NCBI GenBank assembly: GCA_012960475.1
Contig: DUBE01000014.1
Coordinates: 94,009-158,008, forward strand
Direction: 5' to 3'
From: Planctomycetota bacterium
GTDB lineage: Bacteria; Planctomycetota; UBA1135; GCA-002686595
Length of the DNA stretch: 64,000 nucleotides
In this document: piece by piece, positions 8,097-18,753 of the stretch
Numbering within the stretch: position 1 is the stretch's first letter
Layout of the letters: each line of letters starts with the position of its first letter
Translations under genes and position numbers: made by a program
The notes under the pieces: generated by a model
Database searches by the model: none
Told to the model about the DNA's origin: nothing
What the model saw: the letters and a program-made list of their open reading frames with translations, nothing else

Positions 8097-10087
8097 GGCC
8101 CATGCTCCTTCAACAAGACAAGAGAGCGCAGTACTTCCGCCACGCTCCAGGCCTGGGCCGGGCAGCCCGCGGGACGGTGGGGCGGATCCCCATCAAAGAC
8201 CTCGGCAATCGACCCCAGGCCATATTCACTCAGATGTGCCTCAAAGCCGCCCAAGGTCTCGGTCAGGGAACGCACATGCACCGAGTTCATCGGCAGCACT
8301 CGCAGACTCGCTTCTGTGAACATGCCCAACAGCCAAGGCCAGACGGTCCCCTGGTGATAAGCCAGGTCGCGAGATCTGGCGTCCCCCTGATAACGACCAA
8401 TGTAGCGCTCATCCCGCGGGTCAAGCGTCCGCAGACCCTTCGGTGTCAATAGAACACTCTTCACCGCCGCCACGACATCAGTACGCTTGCCCATGGAAAG
8501 GGGCGACAGATCCAAAGCCGCCGCCACGATCTGATTGGGGCGCAGAGTCGAGTCAGAACATTCCCCATCCCAGACATCAGCCAGATAACCCTCCTTGGGC
8601 AACCAGAAACGCTGCAGGAACGCTTCAGAAGTCTTGTCGGCCTGACGCCTCCAGGCACAAGCTTCTGATCGCATGGCGGTGCCTTCGTGTAATTCTTCCA
8701 GAGTACCGAGTAACGCGTACCAGAGGGCGTTGAGTTCCACTGGCGCGCCCGCCCGCGGAGTCACAGGCTCGCCCCCGTACTGGGCATCCATCCAAGTAGC
8801 GTTGAGCCCTTCCGATCCAGCGAACAGGAGTCCCTCGGAATCGACGCGTAGGCCCAAGTCGCTACCCTCAAGATAGGCCTCGGCAATAGAAACCAGAGCC
8901 GGCTGCAGCTCCGCCCGGATGAAGTGGGTGTCGCCCCCCGCTTTGATATACAGGCGCGCAGCACGGCTGAACCAAAGGGCCGCATCAGCCGAGCCATAGT
9001 GACTGCTGGCCACATCGGGCCCATAGATGTTGGGCAAGAGGCCTCCCCGCAAGAACGGCAGAGCCCCGGCCAAGACCGCCTTGCACCCGTCCAGGTCTCC
9101 CCTCGACAGAGTCAAACCCGGCAGAGCGATGAATGTATCCCGGCCCCACTCCTCGAACCAGGGAAAGCCCGCCAGAATACCCGGACGACCAGCGCTGTCC
9201 TTGTACATGAACTTTTCGCCAGCTTCTTCAAGCAGACCCAAAAGGCCGCTGGTCCGGGCTGTCCGTCGACGCGAGACTTCATGCTCAAAAAGCTGAGCTG
9301 GATCCTCAATCGGCGCATCAAAGGAAGCCGCAAGAGTCACGCTCATGCCAGGCTCAAGAGACAGATCAAAACGACCGGGTGCAAATTGGTCCTCATGACC
9401 GCCGTAGCCCCGGGCAATGTCACAGGTGTACTCAACCTGGCGATACCAAAGGGGATCCGCCGCATAAGCAGGTTTCTCCAGAGACCAAACCAGATGAGTA
9501 GTGGGAAGTCCCCCATAAGCCTGATAGTCAACGCCCGACCCCGTGCGCTGCGCGCGTGTGTTGAGGTCGACATTCTCGTGCTGGAGCTCATCCAAACCGC
9601 GTACCGCAAACAACGGTCGTACCCTCAGATTGATGCCAGTTCTCTCCCCGCCCAGAGTCCAACGAATCAGCACAGCCTTGTGCCCTCGGGGCACGAGAAT
9701 CTCTCGCCGCAAGGTTGCTAGGCCGACCCGATAGGTCCAACAGGGATGGGGGTCGAGTTCAAAAGACTCGATCGCGGTCCAGCCTTCTGGGTGGTACGTC
9801 CCAGGATAGCGACAGGTGGAAATCGGGAATGCGCGACCCTCAACAATCAGCTCTTCCTCCAGCCGCGCGAGGAACATGTGACGCTTGCCCCCGCTAGGCA
9901 GGTAACCGGTGAGTAACCCATGATAGCGACGGGTTGGACAGAGGTGCACCGTGGACGAAGCAAAGCCCCCGAGGCCATCGACCTCAAACCACTCCCGGTG
10001 CTGGGCGCGCTCAATGCGTAGACAGGCTTCTCGATCCAGATGAATCGTAGAATGCAGATCAACCATAGATCCTTGAGCGTTTTGCAT
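8084..10087 (-). CDS. Glycogen debranching enzyme (amylo-alpha-1,6-glucosidase)
   Basis: 667 residues. The N-terminal GDE_N beta-sandwich domain (about 20-245) includes WFEVDGLGGFASSTV and the segment RRYHGLLTGYLPS; the (alpha/alpha)6 catalytic domain (about 275-660) carries FEEWGRDTFIALPGL near 315 and LAYHQGTVWPWLLG near 572, hallmarks of bacterial GDE_C enzymes that cut alpha-1,6 branch points. First gene of the minus-strand glycogen operon. Two starts are possible: the ATG at 10087 and one at 10066, seven codons in, which has AAGGA close upstream; the longer one is listed. No signal peptide. The 192-bp intergenic region upstream, shared with gapdh on the other strand, should hold the operon promoter, but no convincing -35/-10 pair was found. 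Confidence 0.92.
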   Translation of the reverse strand: MQNAQGSMVDLHSTIHLDREACLRIERAQHREWFEVDGLGGFASSTVHLCPTRRYHGLLTGYLPSGGKRHMFLARLEEELIVEGRAFPISTCRYPGTYHPEGWTAIESFELDPHPCWTYRVGLATLRREILVPRGHKAVLIRWTLGGERTGINLRVRPLFAVRGLDELQHENVDLNTRAQRTGSGVDYQAYGGLPTTHLVWSLEKPAYAADPLWYRQVEYTCDIARGYGGHEDQFAPGRFDLSLEPGMSVTLAASFDAPIEDPAQLFEHEVSRRRTARTSGLLGLLEEAGEKFMYKDSAGRPGILAGFPWFEEWGRDTFIALPGLTLSRGDLDGCKAVLAGALPFLRGGLLPNIYGPDVASSHYGSADAALWFSRAARLYIKAGGDTHFIRAELQPALVSIAEAYLEGSDLGLRVDSEGLLFAGSEGLNATWMDAQYGGEPVTPRAGAPVELNALWYALLGTLEELHEGTAMRSEACAWRRQADKTSEAFLQRFWLPKEGYLADVWDGECSDSTLRPNQIVAAALDLSPLSMGKRTDVVAAVKSVLLTPKGLRTLDPRDERYIGRYQGDARSRDLAYHQGTVWPWLLGMFTEASLRVLPMNSVHVRSLTETLGGFEAHLSEYGLGSIAEVFDGDPPHRPAGCPAQAWSVAEVLRSLVLLKEHGPCEF

Positions 10088-10192
10088 CGAATGCCTGACT
10101 CTGTAGTAATTACCGAGCTAGGGGACTGTAGGGGGGGCTGTGGTGCGGGATCGGCGGGTCAGCACCGAGTCCGCTGAGATGGGCATCACTAG

Positions 10193-10206
10193 GGCAGGTA
10201 CCTGCC
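10193..10206. promoter_or_regulatory. 14-bp perfect palindrome, candidate operator
   Basis: GGCAGGTACCTGCC is a perfect inverted repeat in the divergent intergenic region, 74 bp before the gapdh start and 106 bp before the debranching gene. Such symmetry is typical of a dimeric repressor site. It could serve either operon. No ArsR-type regulator gene is present in the window, so the binding protein is unknown. Confidence 0.35.
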
Positions 10207-10279
10207 ATAAATCTCAGTCGGCAGGAGTCGTCCCCGGGTGAAGGCCCTAGGATCGCTATTCCCATTAGAGGAAGCAACC

Positions 10280-11293
10280 ATGACCCAAGTCACAATCAAT
10301 GGATTTGGCCGTATGGGGCGCCTTGCCCTGCGCGTCCTGACGATGAAGAACACCCTCAGGGTGGTTGCCATCAACGAACCCGAGGGCAGCACCCAAACCC
10401 TGGCCCTCCTGACCACCCAGGATTCCCAGCAGGGAACATGGAACGTGACCTGCACGGCTGAAGCGGACAGGCTGCTGTTGCTAGGAGAGCCTATTCGTCG
10501 TTTCCGAGAAACCGAGCCCGCACGCATCCCGTGGAGCGAAGTGGATTGCGACATCGTATTGGATTGCAGCGGTAGGTTCCTTACACCCGAGTCGCTGAAG
10601 CCCCACCTGGACCAGGGCGCTCGCCGGGTTGTGGTCTCGGCCCCCGTACCGGGGGTCCCCGAAATTGTCATGGGTGTCAATCACACACATGCCGGCCTCG
10701 CCTCTGCTCCCATCTCCAGCGCCGCCTCCTGCACCACCAATGCTCTCGCTCCCATCGTCTCCACGCTGCATGCGGGCCTCGGGATCGTGCACGGAGCGGT
10801 GACCACGCTTCACGCCCCCACAAACACCCAATCTGTACATGATCGCCCCCTCGCGGATCCCAGACGAGCCCGCTCCGCACTGGTCAACCTGATCCCCACC
10901 AGCACCAATTCCGCCCAGGCGGTAACCCGGGTGCTGCCGGAGCTGAAGGGCAAGCTCGACTCCATCGCCGTGCGTGTACCAGTAATGAACGCCTCCTTGG
11001 TGGACGCGGTCTTCGAAGTCGAGCGCGAAACAAGCATCGAGGAGGTCAACAGCATCTTGCTTGAAGCAGCGGAATCAGGGCCCTTGCAAGGCATCCTTGG
11101 CTATGAGGAACGCCCCCTTGTTTCCTGCGACTATGCCGGAGATCCACGCTCTTCAATCGTCGACGCCCTCTCCACCCGCGTAACGGACGGAAAACTGGTC
11201 AAGGTTCTGGCCTTCTATGACAATGAATGGGGTTACGCCAATCGTCTTGTCGAGCTGGTAGAAAAAGTGGCTGAACTGATGAAAAGCCGCTGA
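10280..11293 (+). CDS. gap: Glyceraldehyde-3-phosphate dehydrogenase paired with ArsJ
   Basis: 337 residues from the ATG at 10280, which has AGAGGAAG 6 nt upstream; an in-frame codon at 10238 would only add a non-conserved tail. The Rossmann start INGFGRMGRLALR and the active-site motif SCTTN with Cys151 are intact, and IPTSTNSAQAV plus the C-terminal FYDNEWGYANRLV are standard GAPDH signatures. The family oxidises glyceraldehyde 3-phosphate with NAD(P); with arsenate in place of phosphate it yields 1-arseno-3-phosphoglycerate. It is followed 2 nt later by an ArsJ-type exporter, the arrangement described for ars operons where this GAPDH serves arsenate export. It may therefore be a specialised copy rather than the glycolytic enzyme; whether the genome has another cannot be seen here. 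Confidence 0.95.
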   Translation: MTQVTINGFGRMGRLALRVLTMKNTLRVVAINEPEGSTQTLALLTTQDSQQGTWNVTCTAEADRLLLLGEPIRRFRETEPARIPWSEVDCDIVLDCSGRFLTPESLKPHLDQGARRVVVSAPVPGVPEIVMGVNHTHAGLASAPISSAASCTTNALAPIVSTLHAGLGIVHGAVTTLHAPTNTQSVHDRPLADPRRARSALVNLIPTSTNSAQAVTRVLPELKGKLDSIAVRVPVMNASLVDAVFEVERETSIEEVNSILLEAAESGPLQGILGYEERPLVSCDYAGDPRSSIVDALSTRVTDGKLVKVLAFYDNEWGYANRLVELVEKVAELMKSR

Positions 11294-11295
11294 GC

Positions 11296-12531
11296 ATGGA
11301 CAAGCCCTCTCGCAACCTACGTGACTACCTGATTGTCACCGCGGCCTATTGGGCTTTCACCTTGAGCGACAGCGCACTGCGCATGATCATCCTGCTGGAA
11401 TTGCACAGTCGCGGGATGTCGCCTCTTGAACTCGCCACCCTGTTCTTGTTCTACGAAGCTGCAGGAGTAGTTACCAACCTGGGAGGCGGCTGGATTGGAG
11501 CGCGTTTTGGCCTGCGCACGACCCTGCTGACGGGACTGGCCCTTCAGGCTCTGGTTCTGGGAATCTTGACCGGCCCGGGCGCGTGGCTCCGAGTCTCAAG
11601 CCTGATCACTGCCCAAGCCGCCAGCGGCGTCGCCAAAGACCTGACCAAGATGAGCGCCAAGAGCTATGTGCGCATGGTGGTGCCATCAGAGGAAGCGGGA
11701 AAATTGATGCGTTGGGTCGCGATCTTGACTGGCTCCAAGAACACCCTCAAGGGTGTGGGGTTCTTCTTGGGAGCAATTCTGCTGTTCTACCTGGACTATC
11801 AATGGGCCTGCGGATTCCTCCTGATCGGCATCTTGACAGCTTTGATTGCAACCGCCTTGAGCCTGCCGGCCGCCCAGAACCATTCCAGCTCGAAGGTCAA
11901 AATCAAGCACCTGATTTCCAACGACCCCCGGATAAACTGGCTGAGCGCTGCCCGAGTATTTCTATTCGGTTCGCGGGACGCGTGGTTCGTGGTGGCCCTG
12001 CCTGTCTACCTGGCCACACATGGCGGCTGGAGCCACATTGCCATCGGCGCATTCCTGGCACTGTGGGTAACCGGTTACGGCCTGGCCCAGATCAGCGCTC
12101 CTAATTGGGTGGGCGGCGCATCCAAGGGCAATACCCGCCCCCCCGGTCCGAACCAGTTGGGGATCTGGACCTGGACTCTGACCCTGCCAATGATCGCCCT
12201 CTGCAGTGCCCTCTACTTGGATGCGCCCCCCGGACCGGTTCTGGTGATCGCCCTCGCGATCTTTGGAGTTATCTTTGCCAGCGCCAGCACGATCCACTCT
12301 TATCTGATCGTGCAGTACGCGAAGCAGGACGAGGTCTCGTTGCGGGTTGGGTTCTACTATGCCGCCAACGCCTTGGGCCGCCTGATGGGCACTCTGCTAT
12401 CGGGTTGGGTATATCAATCCGCGGGACTTGGTCTCAATGGCTTGCTAGCCTGTCTGTTGACCTCGACCCTGTTGGTGATTCTGGCCACCCTGGCCACTAC
12501 CGCTCTCAGGCGCGTGGACGCTGCAAGATGA
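11296..12531 (+). CDS. arsJ: ArsJ-type organoarsenical exporter (MFS)
   Basis: 411-residue major facilitator with about 12 hydrophobic segments. The sequence matches the ArsJ pattern: DYLIVTAAYWAFTLSDSALRM at the start, VVTNLGGGWIGARFGL after the second helix, SGVAKDLTKMSAKSYVR and ILTGSKNTLKGVGFFLG in the middle, and ARVFLFGSRDAWFVVALPVYL later. ArsJ expels 1-arseno-3-phosphoglycerate, which then hydrolyses to arsenate outside the cell, giving arsenate resistance together with GAPDH. The start is 2 nt after the gapdh stop and its TGA overlaps the ATG of the TRAP small subunit. No arsR, arsC or arsB is present nearby, so this would be a reduction-independent resistance route standing apart from a classical ars operon. 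Confidence 0.92.
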   Translation: MDKPSRNLRDYLIVTAAYWAFTLSDSALRMIILLELHSRGMSPLELATLFLFYEAAGVVTNLGGGWIGARFGLRTTLLTGLALQALVLGILTGPGAWLRVSSLITAQAASGVAKDLTKMSAKSYVRMVVPSEEAGKLMRWVAILTGSKNTLKGVGFFLGAILLFYLDYQWACGFLLIGILTALIATALSLPAAQNHSSSKVKIKHLISNDPRINWLSAARVFLFGSRDAWFVVALPVYLATHGGWSHIAIGAFLALWVTGYGLAQISAPNWVGGASKGNTRPPGPNQLGIWTWTLTLPMIALCSALYLDAPPGPVLVIALAIFGVIFASASTIHSYLIVQYAKQDEVSLRVGFYYAANALGRLMGTLLSGWVYQSAGLGLNGLLACLLTSTLLVILATLATTALRRVDAAR

Positions 12532-13080
12532 ATAGAACCCTGGCCTTTTGCGCTGCAATCGACCGTTTCAATCGCCGAGTGGCCCGGTCTGCGGCCTGGT
12601 TGACTGTACTGATGGTCTTGATCGCTTCGGGAAATGCGATCGCACGCTATATGGGCAAGGCCACGGGCACAAGCCTCTCTTCAAACGCCTGGCTTGAAGC
12701 CCAGTGGTATCTATTCAGTTTGGTTTTCCTGCTAGGAGCACCCCATGCCCTACGCCGAGGCGGTCATGTACGCGTGGATGTACTACTCGAGCGATGCAGT
12801 GAACGCACTCGACTATGGATCGACCTGATTGGTGGATTGGTACTGCTGATCCCTTTCTGCCTGTTCGCACTGGTTACCTCGTACGAGTTCGTGGTGGACA
12901 GCGTGCGCACCCTTGAGGTTTCCCCCGACCCGGGTGGCCTGTCCCGCTGGCCTTTGAAGTTGATTGTTCCCCTCGCCTTTGCCCTCTTGCTGTTGCAAGC
13001 GGTCTCCGAGGTCCTACGCCGCGTAGCTGCCCTTCGCAATACACCTGGAGCGCTGCCCGAAACCGAAGAGGATGCCACCG

Positions 13081-13088
<8 letters not shown>
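12528..13088 (+). CDS. dctQ: TRAP transporter small membrane subunit DctQ
   Basis: 186 residues with four hydrophobic segments, starting at the ATG that overlaps the arsJ TGA (ATGA). The motif WLEAQWYLFSLVFLLGAPHALRRGGHVRVD is spread over about residues 45-80 and is diagnostic of DctQ (WxxE...LFxxxxxLGxxxxLrxxxHVRVD). DctQ forms the membrane complex with DctM (next gene) and receives substrate from a periplasmic DctP protein. The 4-bp overlap with arsJ means the transporter is co-translated with the arsenic pair, an unusual neighbour. The substrate is not deducible from this subunit. Confidence 0.92.
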
Positions 13089-14409
<1,321 letters not shown>

Positions 14410-14413
14410 ACCG

Positions 14414-15766
14414 ATGAATGTCCCCTCGCTATTTGCCCTTTCACTCTGCTTCTTCCCATTGGACGATCCGGAACCTGTCGTCACAGCCCCTTCCCCGGAA
14501 CTACGAGAGAACTTCAACCTCACCGGCTTCTACGCCAAGTGGGTGGACGCCTACGGCTTGCCAGTTGTGGCCAGCGCGCGGGTACATGACGAGGCCCTGT
14601 TGGAAGCCCGCTGGTTGATGACCAAGATGATCGGCCACCGGCCTGAGATCTTTCAAGCCATGGCCGAGCAAAAGGTGCGCTTCACCGTCATGGCCCATAA
14701 CGAGTGGACAACCGATGTGCCCGAGCACGCGGACCTCTACCCGCCGCGTTATTGGGATCGACGTGCTCGCGGTCTTGGCGCAACGCCCCATCGCCCCAGC
14801 GTCAGTTGCGGCGAAGAGAACCTGCTCGCCTTCCCCGGAGATCCCTACTCCACCGAGAACATTCTGATCCACGAGTTTGCACACGCAATTCATCAGATGG
14901 GGCTCAATCGCGTAGATCCCTCTTTCGATGGGCGCTTGAGAAAGAGCTACGAAGAGGCCCTTCAGAACGGCCGCTGGAAGAACACCTACGCCGCCACCAA
15001 CCGCTTTGAGTATTGGGCCGAAGGTGTGCAGAGTTTCTTTCACACCAACCGCTCCAACGACAATCAACACGGGCCGGTGGACACGCCTACAGAACTCGCT
15101 GAACACGATCCCCCCCTCTTCTCCCTGTGTGTCGAGATCTTTGGACCTGACCCCTGGCGCTTTAAAAAGCCAACCAACGCTCGGCCCCACCTCAAACACT
15201 GGACCCCCGCCAACGCACCCACCTTTGCCTGGCCAACGGCCATCAGCAAGGCCTATCAGGCCCATGAACAGGAGGTGCGCGAATTCAAGAAAGCCGACGA
15301 TGAAGACTCTCTTACCTATGATCGTCGAGCCGCCGATGGAGGATCACTCGAAGCTTTCATTCGCATGGGCCAACGCTATCGCAAGGGACGCGGAGTCGAA
15401 GTCAACGACACCACTGCCATGCATTGGTTCCAGCGCGCTGCGGACAAGAACTACGCTCCCGCTCAAGATCACCTGGGCTGGATGCTGACCAAGGGCCGTG
15501 GCTGTGAACAGGACCACGCCGCCGCCGCCCGCCTCTTTCGGCGAGCGGCAGACCAACGCTTCCACCAAGCACGCTACAACCTCGGGCAGCTCCTGCGCGA
15601 TGGACACGGGTTCCCTGCCCCCGACCCAATTCAAGCCGCCATGTGGTTCGAACTCGCCGCAAATGCAGGACACGATGGAGCGAAGAGCGCACTCACCAAA
15701 CTGCGCGAAGACATGACCGATGACCAAATCGCCCGTGCCTCCCGTCTTTGCCGGGCTTGGCGCTAA
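14414..15766 (+). CDS. Exported zinc metallopeptidase-like protein with Sel1 repeats
   Basis: 450 residues from the ATG at 14414 (a TTG four codons earlier is the only other in-frame start). A short hydrophobic N-terminus (PSLFALSLCFFPL) looks like a signal peptide. The segment ENILIHEFAHAIHQMGL contains HEFAH, a zincin HExxH motif, at about residue 155, and EYWAEGVQSFF about 45 residues later could give the third zinc ligand. The last third (about 300-430) holds three Sel1-like helical repeats of the form GRGVEVNDTTAMHWFQRAAD, protein-binding modules related to TPR. The start is 4 nt after the dctM stop, so it is the last gene of the gapdh-arsJ-TRAP unit. Substrate unknown; no close family name is claimed. 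Confidence 0.8.
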   Translation: MNVPSLFALSLCFFPLDDPEPVVTAPSPELRENFNLTGFYAKWVDAYGLPVVASARVHDEALLEARWLMTKMIGHRPEIFQAMAEQKVRFTVMAHNEWTTDVPEHADLYPPRYWDRRARGLGATPHRPSVSCGEENLLAFPGDPYSTENILIHEFAHAIHQMGLNRVDPSFDGRLRKSYEEALQNGRWKNTYAATNRFEYWAEGVQSFFHTNRSNDNQHGPVDTPTELAEHDPPLFSLCVEIFGPDPWRFKKPTNARPHLKHWTPANAPTFAWPTAISKAYQAHEQEVREFKKADDEDSLTYDRRAADGGSLEAFIRMGQRYRKGRGVEVNDTTAMHWFQRAADKNYAPAQDHLGWMLTKGRGCEQDHAAAARLFRRAADQRFHQARYNLGQLLRDGHGFPAPDPIQAAMWFELAANAGHDGAKSALTKLREDMTDDQIARASRLCRAWR

Positions 15767-15905
15767 ATGCGGAGCAAGCCCCTAGTCCCTGCTCAAATCA
15801 TCAGAGCCAGACTTGGTGATCAACATGCCAGCTACGCCCCTGGAGCCCGGCCTCGGTCTTGTGTGACCGGATTCCGAAGAACGACTATATTGGTCTGTCC
15901 TCCCA

Positions 15906-18311
15906 ATGATTAGCCCCCCCATCACAGTCACCCTTCTTCGAGGCGCGCTGCTCTCACTCCTGCTGAGCCCTTGCTCGATTGCCATGCCCGTGCCCCCAGG
16001 CGGCGGCGAGGAAGATGTGCTGGTGGTGGTCGACCCCGTGCAACACGATGCTCTGACCGCGGCCAATCACTATCGCCAGGCACGGGACATCCCCATGGGG
16101 CACTTCTTGATGCAAACGCCGGTGTCCACCACCTACGACACCACAGCCGAAGTGCAGATAGCTGCCTTCCTGGGCGAATTGCTGCAGCGCAAAATCGATC
16201 AGCAGATCGACTTCGTTGTACTGGCCCCGGGGTCGGTTTACCGCATCTCGGCGGCAGGCCTTATCAATGACTCCTGCGCCACGGTCAACAACTTTTCAAT
16301 TGCCACCCCCTACATTCTGGCCAGAGATCGCGAACGCATCCTGTTGGGCAACCTGCCTTTTTCCCGCAGCAACGGTTATGCGCGACCCAACTGGGCGGCA
16401 CCTGGCTTTGATTCGGTGACTTCCTGGTTTGGAGGACAAAGCTCAGGGAACCAGAACGCGCGCAGATATTTTATCGCGGGACTCTTGGGATACACCGGGA
16501 CCAACGGCAACGACCTCGCAGAAGTGCTTGACATGATCTACCGCAGTTCCGGATCAGATAGCACTCATCCCCCAGGCACAGTCTTCTACATGGAGACCAC
16601 TGATACGGCACGCAGTAGCCCGCGTGATGGATTCTACCCTACAGCAGTCGCACACATGACCAGCGCTGGCGGTCAAGCCCAACACCTGCAAGCTGTCCTG
16701 CCTCTGGGGAATTTCGATTGCATGGGTGTCATGACTGGCATCGCTAGTGCGGATATTGGTGGTGGTGGCTTCAGCATGCTGCCCGGTTCTTTTGGGGATC
16801 ACCTGACGAGCTTTGCGGGACACTTTGACACCTCCTCACAAAGCAAAATGAGCCTTTGGATCTCTGCTGGCGCCAGCGGGACTGCTGGCACAGTTGAAGA
16901 ACCCTGCAACTACCCGGGCAAGTTTCCCCACGCGCGCATCCATGTGGTCTACCGCAAAGGACTGACCCTCGGGGAAAGCTGGTTCCGCAGCGTAGCTTAT
17001 GAGCCGTTCCAAAACCTGTTCCTGGGTGATCCCTTGACCCGCGCCTATGAAGAAACCCCCGGCGTCGATGTGCCTGGGTTTGTTCCCGGCTTGGTCAGCG
17101 GCACCCTGAACCTTGCCCCAACAGCAGTTTCCTTTGATCCCACTGACGGTATTGCGGTCTTGGAGCTGCACGTCGATGGTGTCATTGTGGATTCGGGCCC
17201 CGCAGGCACGACCTTCCAACTGGACACCACTCAATTGTCCGAGGGCTGGCATGAATTGCGGGTAGTTGCCGAAACCAATCACAACCAACGTGCCCGAGGA
17301 CGCTGGAAGAGCGAGATCATGGTGGACAATTCGCCTGATGGCATGTTGACCCTGGTCCCGAATCCAGTAGGCGACCTGGACACCCTGTTTGAGGTGCAGT
17401 GGGGGGCCTGGAGTTCCAGTGTGCCTGACCGCGTTGTACTGCGACACCTTGGGCGCGTTGTCGCCGCAGATCCTGCCGGCACCGGATCGCTCAGAGTTCA
17501 CGGCCACATGCTGGGGGCAGGTCCAGCGCAAGTGCAGGTTGAACTCCACTTTCCAAATGGGGTTGTCCTCCGCGACACTCCGGTGGTGCTCCAGATCACA
17601 GACCAAAGCTCCGGCTCCGGACAGGCTGCCCCTACCGCTGTTTCCTATTCACGCACGATTACCTCCAATGCAGCGTTCCTGCTGGAACTACCAGGAGACA
17701 TGGATCAAAACCCCAGCAACGCCACCTGGGAATTGCTGACCGAGCCGGCCCAAGCCACGCGCCTCTCCAACACTCCCACCGCATGGCAGGTCTTTCAACC
17801 GAATCCAACCGCCAGCGGCAGTGATGGCCTTTCCTTCCAAGTGACCAACTCCAATGGAACTTCGAATGTGGCCACAATCGAGTTGCTCTACGACTTCCCG
17901 GTCAGTTGCGCGACTGAGGTCTACTGCATTGGCGCACCCAACTCCACCGGAGTCGGAGCCAGCATCGGCCACACTGGATCGATCAGCCTGGCCACCAACA
18001 ATCTGGTGCTAGAGGTCCAGGACGCGCCAATAAACCAATTCGCCCTGTTCTTCCAGGGACAGGGCCGCGCGCAGACCGCCCTGGGGCACGGCTGGCTGTG
18101 CATGGCCAGCAGTTTTGCCCGCTACGGAGTAATCCAAACAGACAGTACTGGATCCGCATCCCATGCCCTCGACCTGACCCAGCCGCCTCTACCCGGCGTA
18201 CAGATCCAGCCGGGCTCTACCTGGGGCTTCCAACTCTGGTACCGGGACCCCGCCATGGGGCCGCCGGGATCGAACCTGTCGGACGCCCTTGAGATCACGT
18301 TTTGTCCCTAG
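15906..18311 (+). CDS. Secreted TIGR03790 family protein with C-terminal beta domain
   Basis: 801 residues with an N-terminal signal peptide (LLRGALLSLLLSPCSIA, residues about 10-26). Residues about 35-380 show the TIGR03790 pattern: VLVVVDPVQHDALTAANHYR, the ARDIP motif, and YEPFQNLFLGDPLTRAY at the end. The family's function is unknown, but it occurs in secreted proteins of planctomycetes and others. An Ig-like region (about 400-660) follows, then a domain starting near CIGAPNSTGVGAS and ending LWYRDPAMG...NLSDALEITF, a C-terminal module I recall from many exported planctomycete proteins. No lipobox or membrane anchor. It stands alone, with 139 bp before it and 442 bp after. Role not inferred beyond extracellular or periplasmic. 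Confidence 0.82.
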   Translation: MISPPITVTLLRGALLSLLLSPCSIAMPVPPGGGEEDVLVVVDPVQHDALTAANHYRQARDIPMGHFLMQTPVSTTYDTTAEVQIAAFLGELLQRKIDQQIDFVVLAPGSVYRISAAGLINDSCATVNNFSIATPYILARDRERILLGNLPFSRSNGYARPNWAAPGFDSVTSWFGGQSSGNQNARRYFIAGLLGYTGTNGNDLAEVLDMIYRSSGSDSTHPPGTVFYMETTDTARSSPRDGFYPTAVAHMTSAGGQAQHLQAVLPLGNFDCMGVMTGIASADIGGGGFSMLPGSFGDHLTSFAGHFDTSSQSKMSLWISAGASGTAGTVEEPCNYPGKFPHARIHVVYRKGLTLGESWFRSVAYEPFQNLFLGDPLTRAYEETPGVDVPGFVPGLVSGTLNLAPTAVSFDPTDGIAVLELHVDGVIVDSGPAGTTFQLDTTQLSEGWHELRVVAETNHNQRARGRWKSEIMVDNSPDGMLTLVPNPVGDLDTLFEVQWGAWSSSVPDRVVLRHLGRVVAADPAGTGSLRVHGHMLGAGPAQVQVELHFPNGVVLRDTPVVLQITDQSSGSGQAAPTAVSYSRTITSNAAFLLELPGDMDQNPSNATWELLTEPAQATRLSNTPTAWQVFQPNPTASGSDGLSFQVTNSNGTSNVATIELLYDFPVSCATEVYCIGAPNSTGVGASIGHTGSISLATNNLVLEVQDAPINQFALFFQGQGRAQTALGHGWLCMASSFARYGVIQTDSTGSASHALDLTQPPLPGVQIQPGSTWGFQLWYRDPAMGPPGSNLSDALEITFCP

Positions 18312-18753
18312 CGGCGACCCCCGAGGCAACCGTCTCGAAAATGTGAAATAGTTGTCCGCTAGAGGCGCTCTTCAGCAGTAGATCCTGCCCGGAAACTCTG
18401 CAGTACGCCGACACTGAGTGCCTGATTCACCGCCCCTCCGGCGGGGGAGCTTACCCGGGATGCTCCCTGCCCAGCCGTACTCTCTTGCGGTTGGGCATTT
18501 TTGCACACATCCGAACGGAAGAACCCAAGAAACCGGGACACCGTTCCGTCTCGCAAGCAGGAGCGGAAGTCATCCGCAACACCTGACAGAACTCGCCTGC
18601 TGCCTTTCAGGGGCCCTTCTCGAGCGCGGTGGTTCTCCCGTTCGGTCTCACAATGAGTCCGGCTTATACCAGTGCCCGAGGCCCTATTCGCCCCCAGAAA
18701 ACCGCCTGAGAAGTACCACCTCAACACCCCGTTTCGTTCACCACCCCCTCCCG
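18312..18753. other. 442-bp intergenic region with a terminator-like hairpin
   Basis: No coding region is supported here. The segment from about 18420 to 18502 is GC-rich and able to form several hairpins: a CGCCCC/GGGGG pairing at 18431-18446, GGGA/TCCC at 18457-18466, and the strong stem at 18468-18502 listed separately. The terminator sits 157 nt after the upstream stop and 251 nt before the next start, so the stretch may be a long 3' untranslated region, an attenuated leader or a small RNA. It did not match any riboswitch consensus I can recall. Confidence 0.4.
18468..18502 (+). terminator. Intrinsic terminator-like hairpin
   Basis: TGCCCAGCCG (18468-18477) pairs with CGGTTGGGCA (18488-18497) across a 10-nt loop, with a single G-U pair, and is followed by five T residues on the plus strand. 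It may end the TIGR03790 gene transcript or act as an attenuator for the small gene that begins at 18754. Confidence 0.65.

Noticed and set aside
12105-12527. Longer start of dctQ
   Set aside because: This part is an out-of-frame shadow of arsJ; the ATG overlapping the arsJ stop fits the DctQ family length.
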